From contig OZ246407.1 in the NCBI GenBank assembly GCA_965231025.1, forward strand, positions 930,001-994,000: 64,000 bases of DNA. The letters are read 5' to 3'. Both the position numbers and the translations under genes were made by a program. Below are positions 58,307-64,000 of this stretch, one piece after another. The notes beneath the pieces are model-generated. The model was given only the letters and a program-made list of their open reading frames with translations. It was not told the DNA's origin and made no database searches. Each line of letters begins with the position of its first letter. The stretch's first letter is position 1. This stretch comes from PALSA-1335 sp965231025 (lineage in GTDB: Bacteria > Patescibacteriota > Gracilibacteria > UBA1369).

Positions 58307-59260
58307 ATGAAAACTTCGTTCAGAATCATCGGCTTCATCTGTGCGTTCGGACTCGCGGCCCAAACCTTTTCTCTGACCTCGGCGCAAGCCATATCTCCCG
58401 AACAACCCCTTGAGGCGGCCTTTAAAGACGTGGACGTTGGAGACACCCATTACGTCGCCATTAAATTTCTCAAAGACCGCAATATTATTCAGGGATACGA
58501 GGACGGAACCTTCCAGCCGGGACGGGAAATCAACCGGGCGGAAGCTTTGAAAATCATCCTCGGAACCGTCAATAAAACCGGCGCAAAAACGGCGGCGCCG
58601 GAAAGAATGAACTTTCCCGATGTTCCCGCCGACGCCTGGTTCGCCCCGTACGTGCAAAAAGGTCTTGAAAACGGCATAGTGGCGGGCTACCCGGACGGCA
58701 CTTTTCACCCGGAAAACACCATCAACAAAGTGGAAAGCCTCAAAATGGTGCTGCTCCAGGAAAACCACCCGCTGCCGGTCACCATAGCCGAACCGCCATA
58801 CAGCGACGTGCCCGTTGACGAATGGTTCGCCGCGTACGCGCAGGTATCCAAAGAACGGGGACTCTTCCTGGAAAACCGGTCCGAAGGAGCCCTGACCCCG
58901 GGGGAAAAACTGAACCGCGGCAATTTTGCCGAGCTTATCTACAGACTTTTAGAAAGCACCAACGGATACCAATTCGGACGCGCGACCTATTACGCCGACA
59001 TCCTGGCGGGCCGCGGAACCTCCAGCGGAGACCCGTACGACCCCCGGATTTATACCGTAGCCCACAAAACCCTGCCGTTCGGCACCATGATGCTGGTCAC
59101 CAACCTTGCCAACGGCCAAAGCGTCCAGGTCAAAGTCAACGACCGCGGCCCCTACGCCACCGGCGTTGAACTCGATCTCTCCAGATCCGCGTTTGAAGCG
59201 ATCGCCAGCGCAAGTACGGGCATTATTTTCACGCAATTCAAAATCCTTTCGACCCCATAA
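58307..59260 (+). CDS. SLH-domain protein with C-terminal RlpA-like domain
   Basis: A 317-residue secreted protein. Signal peptide to about residue 27 (ending AQA), three SLH repeats (AAFKDVDVGDTHYVAIKFLK, then NFPDVPADAWFAPYVQKG, then YSDVPVDEWFAAYAQVSKER; residues 35-215), and a double-psi beta-barrel of the RlpA type from about 220 (GRGTSSGDPYDPRIYTVAHK, then LPFGTMMLVTN, then VKVNDRGPYATGVELDLSR). SLH domains bind cell-wall polymers and RlpA domains can cut glycan strands. This fusion suggests a wall-anchored remodelling enzyme. Follows jag by 10 bp. Confidence 0.85.
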   Translation: MKTSFRIIGFICAFGLAAQTFSLTSAQAISPEQPLEAAFKDVDVGDTHYVAIKFLKDRNIIQGYEDGTFQPGREINRAEALKIILGTVNKTGAKTAAPERMNFPDVPADAWFAPYVQKGLENGIVAGYPDGTFHPENTINKVESLKMVLLQENHPLPVTIAEPPYSDVPVDEWFAAYAQVSKERGLFLENRSEGALTPGEKLNRGNFAELIYRLLESTNGYQFGRATYYADILAGRGTSSGDPYDPRIYTVAHKTLPFGTMMLVTNLANGQSVQVKVNDRGPYATGVELDLSRSAFEAIASASTGIIFTQFKILSTP

Positions 59261-59272
59261 AGTGTGCCGCCA

Positions 59273-59656
59273 ATGGCAGAAACACTCTCTTTTGAGGACA
59301 TCAAGTACCGGAAAAAGGAAGGGAAGATCATTCCCCGAAAAGCCACGTTGTCCCAGGAGGTCAAAAAAAGCATCTATTTATTGGTTTTCACCCTGCTCGG
59401 CATCATCGTGCTTCTGAGCATCGTCTTCCTGTTAAACACCAGCCAGGCCACCCAGAAAGGATACATTCTGCAGCAACAGCAGATCGACAAAGAAAACTTT
59501 TTGAGCCGCAACCGCGACCTCATCGAAAAAATCATCCAGGTTCAGGCATACAAAACCATCTACGAAAAAATCGCCGGCAAAAACATGCTGCCCCCGACCG
59601 GCCTCACCTACATCGAAGATCCGAACACTCCCAAAAACTCCGCCAAGAAAAAATAA
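59273..59656 (+). CDS. Small bitopic protein, FtsL/DivIC-like layout
   Basis: A 127-residue protein with a basic cytoplasmic tail (about 1-38), one membrane helix (SIYLLVFTLLGIIVLLSIVFLL without break), and a coiled-coil ectodomain (QQQIDKENFLSRNRDLIEKI). This is the layout of FtsL and DivIC, but the sequence is too short and plain to assign. The ATG at 59273 is chosen over a GTG 9 bp upstream. It ends 5 bp before the structured leader of tRNA-Arg. Confidence 0.5.
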   Translation: MAETLSFEDIKYRKKEGKIIPRKATLSQEVKKSIYLLVFTLLGIIVLLSIVFLLNTSQATQKGYILQQQQIDKENFLSRNRDLIEKIIQVQAYKTIYEKIAGKNMLPPTGLTYIEDPNTPKNSAKKK

Positions 59657-59660
59657 GGTT

Positions 59661-59827
59661 TCACGGGGAAAAATGGGGCCCCCAAACGAGTCTAGCGAAG
59701 CGTACCGCTAAGGCGGCATGCCGATTCTAGAGCAAGGAGGCAATCGTTTGGGGAGAGGAGCAGCCGACAAAACCCGAAGAAATCTTGCGAAGCAAGAATT
59801 CGAAGGGTAAAGTCGGGCAAGCGACGA
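59661..59827 (+). ncRNA. Structured leader element A ahead of tRNA-Arg
   Basis: This 167-nt stretch aligns with the leader of tRNA-Glu (62562-62701). Shared blocks in order: ggaaaaatgggg, ccccaaacg, gtctag, gcgaagcg, ttgggga-aggag, gccgac and gtcgggcaa-cgacg. Helix 1 pairs CCCCAAACGA (59680-59689) with TCGTTTGGGG (59744-59753). Helix 2 pairs CCGAC (59764-59768) with GTCGG (59812-59816) and encloses a TCTTGC-GAA-GCAAGA hairpin. It ends directly at the tRNA. I do not recognise the family. Confidence 0.72.
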
Positions 59828-59903
59828 GTACCTGTAGCTCAGCTGGAAGAGCGCAGCCCTCCGAAGGCTGAGGTCGTGGGTTCGAGCCCCGCCAGGTACA
59901 CCA
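59828..59903 (+). tRNA. tRNA-Arg (CCG)
   Basis: Acceptor GTACCTG pairs with CAGGTAC; D-arm TAGCTCAGCTGGAAGAGC; anticodon stem CAGCC/GGCTG with loop CTCCGAA, anticodon CCG; T-arm GTGGG TTCGAGC CCCGC; discriminator A and encoded CCA. Confidence 0.95.
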
Positions 59904-59917
59904 TTTCCATCACCACC

Positions 59918-59946
59918 TTGTTCAGAGAGAGGTAAACTGATAAATT
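59918..59946 (+). promoter_or_regulatory. lemA promoter TTGTTC-N17-TAAATT
   Basis: TTGTTC (59918-59923) and TAAATT (59941-59946) are 17 bp apart. A short palindrome (ggtaaa ... tttacc) overlaps the -10. Predicted start about 59953, leader about 30 nt. Confidence 0.55.
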
Positions 59947-59982
59947 TACCGCGTCTGTTATTCACTTATCCCAAAAAAAACT

Positions 59983-60558
59983 ATGAAAAATCCCCTTTGG
60001 ATAGTACTCGGTGTTATTGGAGGACTCATTGTCATGATCGGATTATGGCTCATGGGTAGCTACAACGGCCTGGTCGCCTTAAACGAAAGCGCCGACGGAC
60101 AATGGGCGCAGGTTGAATCCCAATACCAGAGAAGATTTGATCTCATCCCGAACCTCGTTGGTTCCGTCCAGGGCTCCATGCAGCAGGAAAAAGAGGTGTT
60201 CGGACTGATTGCCGACGCACGAACAAAATATAGCGGAGCCAGGACCGTCGATGAAAAAGTGGCGGCAGCAGGCCAGGTGGATTCCGCACTGAGCAGACTC
60301 CTGGTCGTCATGGAAAACTATCCGGAACTCAAAAGCAACCAGAACGTCCAGACGCTCATGTCCCAGCTGGAAGGCACCGAAAACCGCATCAGTGTGGAAC
60401 GCATGAGATTTAACGAAATGATCAAGGATTACAACCAACGGATCAAAACGTTCCCGACCGTCATGATTGCCGGAATGTTCGGCTTCAAGGAAAGAACGTA
60501 CTTTGCCGCAGAAAACGGCGCGGAAAAAGCTCCAAAAGTCGACCTTATCACCAAATAA
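59983..60558 (+). CDS. lemA: LemA family protein
   Basis: A 191-residue protein with one N-terminal membrane helix (WIVLGVIGGLIVMIGLWLMG) and a four-helix body. Family landmarks: YNGLVALNESADGQWAQVES followed by QYQRRFDLIPNLVGSVQG, ENYPELKSNQNVQTLMSQLE and GTENRISVERMRFNEMIKDY, then FPTVMIAGMFGFKERTYF. Function unknown. LemA genes commonly sit beside TPM-domain genes, as here: the stop codon directly abuts the next ATG. Confidence 0.95.
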   Translation: MKNPLWIVLGVIGGLIVMIGLWLMGSYNGLVALNESADGQWAQVESQYQRRFDLIPNLVGSVQGSMQQEKEVFGLIADARTKYSGARTVDEKVAAAGQVDSALSRLLVVMENYPELKSNQNVQTLMSQLEGTENRISVERMRFNEMIKDYNQRIKTFPTVMIAGMFGFKERTYFAAENGAEKAPKVDLITK

Positions 60559-61473
60559 ATGAGGTTTCTCCAAAAGTTTCTTGCGGCAGTTCTTGTCTCG
60601 CTGAGTTTTGGGGCGCTCGCTTTGGGATACGTGAGTCCGGGCACCCCCGTGGGATACGTCAACGACTTTGCCGGGACGCTCGACCCTTCATGGAGACAAA
60701 CCCAAAACAGCTCTCTCCAATCGTTTGAATCCCAAACAAGCGTGGAAATAGCCGTCGTCACCATCCCAAGCCTGGGCGGAGACACCATCGAAAACTTCGC
60801 CGTCAAACTGTTTGAGGAATGGAAAATCGGTAAAAAAGGCAAAGACAACGGGATACTGATTTTGCTGGCCATGTCGGACCGGGAAGTCCGCATTGAAGTC
60901 GGGTACGGCCTGGAAGGTACCATTACCGATTCTGAATCCTTTCACATCATTCAGGACCTCATGCTTCCGGAACTCAAAGCCGGAAACACTGAAAACGCCG
61001 TTTCTTTGGCCATAAATGAAATACGGACGAAAATCACCGGATCAGGATCCACAACCTCCCCCCGGGAGATGGAGTACGAACAGGCTCTCAAACTTTTGCA
61101 ACAAAAAGCCCTGGAAAACGAAAAAATGGCCCTGCCTTTCATCATCGCCTTCATCGGCGCCTTTCTGGTCGGGATCATGCGCCTCATCGAATTCTTCGTC
61201 CACGGACGAGAAAAAAGACTCTGGTGGGTGGCGTGCATCCTGGCTGTTGCCATCGGGTTTGGAGTCCTCCTCATCCCCGGCATCACCTCCGGCGACGCTC
61301 TTACGGTAGGATTCATCAACTTTATCGTCTATAACATTATTTACTGGTTCGGGGGCACCCTCATCTACATTCTACAATTTCTTTCCATATTCAGCGGCCG
61401 TTCCGGCGGCGGCGGATTCGGAGGCTTCGGTGGCGGCCGATCCGGCGGAGGTGGCGCCAGCGGAAGATGGTAA
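60559..61473 (+). CDS. TPM-domain membrane protein (YgcG-like), copy 1
   Basis: A 304-residue protein: signal peptide to about residue 23, TPM domain (about 28-160; GYVNDFAGTLDPSWRQTQNS, then VEIAVVTIPSLGGDTIENFA, then KDNGILILLAMSDREVRIEV and GYGLEGTITDSESFHIIQ), two or three membrane helices, and a Gly-rich tail ending GGGGASGRW. Both halves match the YgcG family, whose TPM domain has been linked to phosphatase or photosystem-repair roles in other organisms. Immediately follows lemA. Confidence 0.9.
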   Translation: MRFLQKFLAAVLVSLSFGALALGYVSPGTPVGYVNDFAGTLDPSWRQTQNSSLQSFESQTSVEIAVVTIPSLGGDTIENFAVKLFEEWKIGKKGKDNGILILLAMSDREVRIEVGYGLEGTITDSESFHIIQDLMLPELKAGNTENAVSLAINEIRTKITGSGSTTSPREMEYEQALKLLQQKALENEKMALPFIIAFIGAFLVGIMRLIEFFVHGREKRLWWVACILAVAIGFGVLLIPGITSGDALTVGFINFIVYNIIYWFGGTLIYILQFLSIFSGRSGGGGFGGFGGGRSGGGGASGRW

Positions 61474-61527
61474 TAAATAAACAAAAAAACACTATCGCAT
61501 TCACAATAAACCCTTAGGAATCACCAC

Positions 61528-62478
61528 ATGAATGTTCTCAAAAAACTCGCAACGGCGATCATAGTATCCCTTACGATCACATCATTCGCATTTGCGTACA
61601 CCAGTCCCGGAAAACCAACCGGCTTCATCAACGATTATGCTAAAATCCTCGACACCTCATGGATTCAAACCCAGGAAGCGAACCTCAGCACCTTTGAAAA
61701 ACAAACGGGAGCCGAAATTTCCATCGTCACCATCCCGACCCTGAACGACGAACCTATTGAAAACTACGCCGTCAAACTGTTTGAGGAATGGAAAATCGGT
61801 AAAAAAGGCAAAGACAACGGGATTCTCATCCTGATTGCTCAAGCTGAGCACGGCATACGATTGGAAATCGGATACGGTCTGGAAGGCACTATAACCGACG
61901 CAGACTCATCCCGGATTATCCAGGAACAGATGATCCCGAAAATGAAAATGAATAACCCGACCGGGGCACTGGATGCGGCGATTCAAGAACTGACCGCTCA
62001 AATCAAAGGAGAAACAAGCGATGATGCCGCTTCCAGAACCATTCCCGACTCAGACTCCAGTACCGACTCATCCGAAATCTGGATTATCGCCTACATAGTC
62101 TCCATAGTCATCGGAATGTTCTTAACAGTGACCATTGGAATTGCTGAAACGAAAAAAAACACTCACAAGAAAAAATATAGAAACTGGTGGCTTATCGTCC
62201 TCATCTCTGTGGCCATCGGAATGGGTACATCATTCTCGCCCGACAGTGAAACAACAGATGTATTTTTCAAAACCCTCATCGCGCTGGCAATGAACATGCT
62301 TGTGTACGCTGGAACGCTTAATCCAGGTTCAGGCAGCGGAACCGGCGGATCGAGTGGGCATTCCGGAAACACCACTGGTGGAAGTTCCAGCGGAGGCTCC
62401 TCCAGCAGTTCCGGCAGTAGTTTTGGAGGCTTTGGCGGCGGACGATCCGGCGGAGGCGGCGCCAGCGGGAAGTGGTAG
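61528..62478 (+). CDS. TPM-domain membrane protein (YgcG-like), copy 2
   Basis: A 316-residue paralogue of the preceding gene. Signal peptide to about residue 23, TPM domain with GFINDYAKILDTSWIQTQEA and the exactly shared segment FEEWKIGKKGKDNGIL, two membrane helices (about 185-206 and 250-265) and a longer Gly/Ser tail ending GGGGASGKW. The DNA coding the shared segment is nearly identical in the two copies (60810-60850 and 61778-61825), pointing to duplication with partial conversion. Function unknown. Confidence 0.88.
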   Translation: MNVLKKLATAIIVSLTITSFAFAYTSPGKPTGFINDYAKILDTSWIQTQEANLSTFEKQTGAEISIVTIPTLNDEPIENYAVKLFEEWKIGKKGKDNGILILIAQAEHGIRLEIGYGLEGTITDADSSRIIQEQMIPKMKMNNPTGALDAAIQELTAQIKGETSDDAASRTIPDSDSSTDSSEIWIIAYIVSIVIGMFLTVTIGIAETKKNTHKKKYRNWWLIVLISVAIGMGTSFSPDSETTDVFFKTLIALAMNMLVYAGTLNPGSGSGTGGSSGHSGNTTGGSSSGGSSSSSGSSFGGFGGGRSGGGGASGKW

Positions 62479-62486
62479 CCTTTGAA

Positions 62487-62514
62487 TTGACAACAAAGCC
62501 CGAATCGCTATACT
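62487..62514 (+). promoter_or_regulatory. Promoter TTGACA-N16-TATACT for leader B and tRNA-Glu
   Basis: TTGACA (62487-62492) and TATACT (62509-62514) are 16 bp apart, one of the strongest promoters in the window. Predicted start about 62521, so the transcript carries about 180 nt before the mature tRNA. Confidence 0.8.
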
Positions 62515-62561
62515 TTCATAGCAAAATTTGGCCGAAAACATGGAAAAAGGAACGGCCAAGG

Positions 62562-62701
62562 TAAACCGGAAAAATGGGGGACCCCAAACGGGTCTAGGGA
62601 GCGAAGCGACCGAACCGGTTGGGGAAAAGGAGTGGCCGACCGAAATCGGAGCAGACCGTGCAAGCGGGATGCATAGATGCAGGTCGGGCAAACGACGCCG
62701 A
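62562..62701 (+). ncRNA. Structured leader element B ahead of tRNA-Glu
   Basis: The homologue of leader A. Helix 1 pairs CCCCAAACGG (62582-62591) with CCGGTTGGGG (62615-62624), with one mismatch; the last pair differs from leader A by a compensatory change (A-T there, G-C here). Inside are GGTC/GACC and a GCGAAGC hairpin. Helix 2 pairs CCGACC (62636-62641) with GGTCGG (62682-62687). The conserved tail GTCGGGCAAACGACG leads to the tRNA. It has its own promoter. Confidence 0.72.
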
Positions 62702-62776
62702 GGCGCCATCGTCTAGTGGTTAGGACAGCGGATTTTCAATCCGTCAACAGGGGTTCAATTCCCCTTGGCGCTACCA
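62702..62776 (+). tRNA. tRNA-Glu (TTC)
   Basis: Acceptor GGCGCCA pairs with TGGCGCT (first pair G-U); D-arm TCGTCTAGTGGTTAGGAC; anticodon stem GCGGA/TCCGT with loop TTTTCAA, anticodon TTC; T-arm AGGGG TTCAATT CCCCT; discriminator A and encoded CCA. Confidence 0.95.
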
Positions 62777-62787
62777 AAATTGACCAC

Positions 62788-62820
62788 AAAAAAGAGCCCC
62801 GACATAACAGGGCTCTTTTT
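62788..62820 (+). terminator. Terminator after tRNA-Glu
   Basis: An 11-bp stem (aaaaagagccc / gggctcttttt) with a 10-nt loop and a T-run. With flanking A- and T-runs it can also end transcription of the convergent P-type ATPase gene. Confidence 0.85.
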
Positions 62821-62837
62821 CAATATCCATCAACAGT

Positions 62838-64000
62838 TTACCCGTTCATTCCCGAACTCAACACCGCGAACTGCCAGAACAGCAGGGTAAAGAGCAGAAG
62901 CATGATGTACGGTGCCACCGCCGAAACAAAATTCTTTTTACCCGGCCGGAAGTACCTCAGCAGCAGAGAATTTGAAACCACGGACACCGAACTCAATGCC
63001 ATGGCAAGACCCGCAAGTTCCGGTTTTAACACCAGACCCAACCCCGCAAACAACCTCGCGGCAATCGGTATGCCGATCACATTGTAGAACAACGCAAAAA
63101 ACATATTCTGTCTGATTTTCGCCATCGTCTCGCGGGAAAGCTGCAATGCCGAAACCACGTCATTGAGATCGTTTTTGATAATGACGATCCCGCCGGTCTC
63201 CATGGCAACGTCCGTGCCGGAACCCATGGCAATGCCAAGATCGGCCTGCGCCAGCGCCGGAGCGTCGTTGATTCCGTCCCCCACCATGGCGACCTTTAAA
63301 CCTTTGTCCTGAAGTTTCTTCACTTCACCGGCTTTGTCCTCCGGCAGCACTTCGGCCAGAACGTTATCAATGCCGACTTCGCGGGCTATGGCATCAGCCG
63401 TACGTTTATTGTCACCAGTAACCATGTAAATCTGGAGCCCCAAGTCTTTTAACCTTTTCACGGCCTCCCTGGAACTTTCCTTCACCCGGTCCGCCACGGC
63501 GATGAGCCCCAGAATTTCCTGTTTTGAACTCAAGATCATAACCGTTTTCCCCTGTTCCTCAAGCCGGGCGATCTTGCGGTCGATCTTGGAAATATCAAGA
63601 TTCGGATAATCCATGATCAGCTTTCTGTTCCCCAGATAATAGGTTTCACCCGCAATTTTTCCGGAAACCCCGTGACCGGGAACGGCGGCAAAATCTTCAA
63701 CCTCATCAAGCTTGATCCCCTCCTCCTCGGCATAACCGTAAATGGCCTCAGCCAGGGAATGTTCGGATAATCTTTCCATTGAAGCGGCCACGGCCAGCAC
63801 ATCGTCTTCATCGCTCTTCCCAAGAGTCACCACATCCGTCACCTCCGGTTTGCCTTTGGTCAGCGTACCGGTCTTGTCAAAGATGATCGCTTTGATTTTC
63901 TGGGCGGCTTCAAGCGGCTCGCCGCCTTTCACCAGAATCCCATATTCAGCGCCCTTGCCGGTTCCCACCATAATGGCGGTCGGCGTCGCGAGGCCCAGCG
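62838..64000 (-). CDS. Heavy-metal (Cu-type) P-type ATPase, C-terminal part
   Basis: The frame is open to the right edge; 386 residues are visible and the N-terminal metal-binding and early membrane parts are missing. Visible: LGLATPTAIMVGTGKGAEYG (after the CPx helix), the phosphorylation motif FDKTGTLTKG, PGHGVSGKIAGE (the H-P-like motif of P1B pumps reads SEHSLAEAI), MVTGDNKRTADAIAREVGI, and GDGINDAPALAQADLGIAMG. The last helices carry N-x-x-x-x-x-x-Y-N and M-A-x-S-S patterns (FYNVIGIP, GLAMALSSVSVVSNSL) typical of copper exporters. Metal choice is inferred. Confidence 0.9.
   Translation of the reverse strand, partial: LGLATPTAIMVGTGKGAEYGILVKGGEPLEAAQKIKAIIFDKTGTLTKGKPEVTDVVTLGKSDEDDVLAVAASMERLSEHSLAEAIYGYAEEEGIKLDEVEDFAAVPGHGVSGKIAGETYYLGNRKLIMDYPNLDISKIDRKIARLEEQGKTVMILSSKQEILGLIAVADRVKESSREAVKRLKDLGLQIYMVTGDNKRTADAIAREVGIDNVLAEVLPEDKAGEVKKLQDKGLKVAMVGDGINDAPALAQADLGIAMGSGTDVAMETGGIVIIKNDLNDVVSALQLSRETMAKIRQNMFFALFYNVIGIPIAARLFAGLGLVLKPELAGLAMALSSVSVVSNSLLLRYFRPGKKNFVSAVAPYIMLLLFTLLFWQFAVLSSGMNG

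Noticed and set aside
59661..62701. Known ribozyme or tmRNA identity for the tRNA leaders
   Set aside because: No hammerhead, twister or tmRNA core motif could be matched by eye; a resemblance of GGGCAA to HDV-type ribozymes is too short to count.
1..64000. Recoded UGA (genetic code 25 or 4)
   Set aside because: Several conserved genes end properly at UGA (for example pta at 43415) and no conserved gene needs read-through.

Overview
This 64 kb window reads as a compact bacterial chromosome segment of about 50% GC, most likely from the Candidate Phyla Radiation (Patescibacteria), with a Peregrinibacteria-like lineage my best guess. The inference rests on an archaeal-type AMP phosphorylase together with a ribose-1,5-bisphosphate isomerase, a pilus operon coding for PilN, PilO, PilC and minor pilins, small VirB2-like pilin clusters, and many short conserved proteins without a named function. 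UGA is used as stop (for example the acetyltransferase-family pta gene and the lipoprotein gene ending at 25259), so the recoded-UGA Gracilibacteria and Absconditabacteria are unlikely. Most start codons have no Shine-Dalgarno sequence, whereas near-consensus TTGACA/TATAAT promoters are easy to find.

Layout. 1-4056: end of a DUF4010 transporter-like gene, FtsQ-like and Sbp division proteins, a conserved unknown and PilT. 4089-5395: RlmI and tRNA-Ala(GGC) on the minus strand. 5503-7811: five tandem VirB2-like pilin genes. 7808-9402: metG and its promoter. 9418-9559: a 142-nt element bounded by a perfect 28-bp inverted repeat. 9570-15457: a minus-strand type IV pilus operon (pilN, pilO, pilC, four minor pilins). 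15446-20836: RNHCP protein, TilS, FtsH, Hsp20, GalU and a TPR protein. 20872-22531: a THUMP methyltransferase and RNase P RNA. 22564-26893: a sugar-phosphate transferase and an AT-richer stretch with two lipoproteins. 26977-31026: SecA, a small membrane protein and GalE. 31158-35101: four paralogous secreted proteins, the most unusual protein-coding region. 35213-41104: FtsK, an orphan receiver protein, GltX, a zinc-ribbon protein, a small lipoprotein and a PHP hydrolase. 41107-42276: two AT-rich coiled-coil unknowns. 42393-48090: pta, ackA, AMP phosphorylase, a small unknown, R15P isomerase and a GNAT protein. 48087-52640: an unknown, a deaminase, two glycosyltransferases and an LPG-synthase-like flippase. 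52647-55749: a PP2C-like/beta-propeller membrane protein, a glutamine amidotransferase and a small membrane protein. 55768-59656: rpmH, rnpA, yidC, jag, an SLH-RlpA protein and an FtsL-like protein. 59661-62820: two tRNA genes, each preceded by a related structured leader, around lemA and two TPM genes. 62838-64000: end of a heavy-metal P-type ATPase.

How the genes fit together. The set describes an envelope- and surface-oriented cell: division (FtsQ, Sbp, FtsK, FtsL-like), protein export and insertion (SecA, YidC, FtsH), pili (PilT plus the pil operon, and a separate pilin cluster), and surface glycan or lipid synthesis (GalU, GalE, sugar-phosphate transferase, glycosyltransferases). Energy metabolism appears as Pta-AckA acetate formation in the same operon as the first two enzymes of AMP degradation; the RuBisCO that would complete that pathway is not in the window.

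The three gene-free stretches longer than 300 bases (22072-22563, 59657-59982, 62479-62837) hold rnpB, and the two tRNA genes with their structured leaders. The observations most worth following are the four-paralogue secreted family with hypervariable linkers, the pair of homologous structured RNAs ahead of tRNA-Arg and tRNA-Glu, the 7-bp-periodic repeats abutting start codons, and the 28-bp inverted-repeat element.
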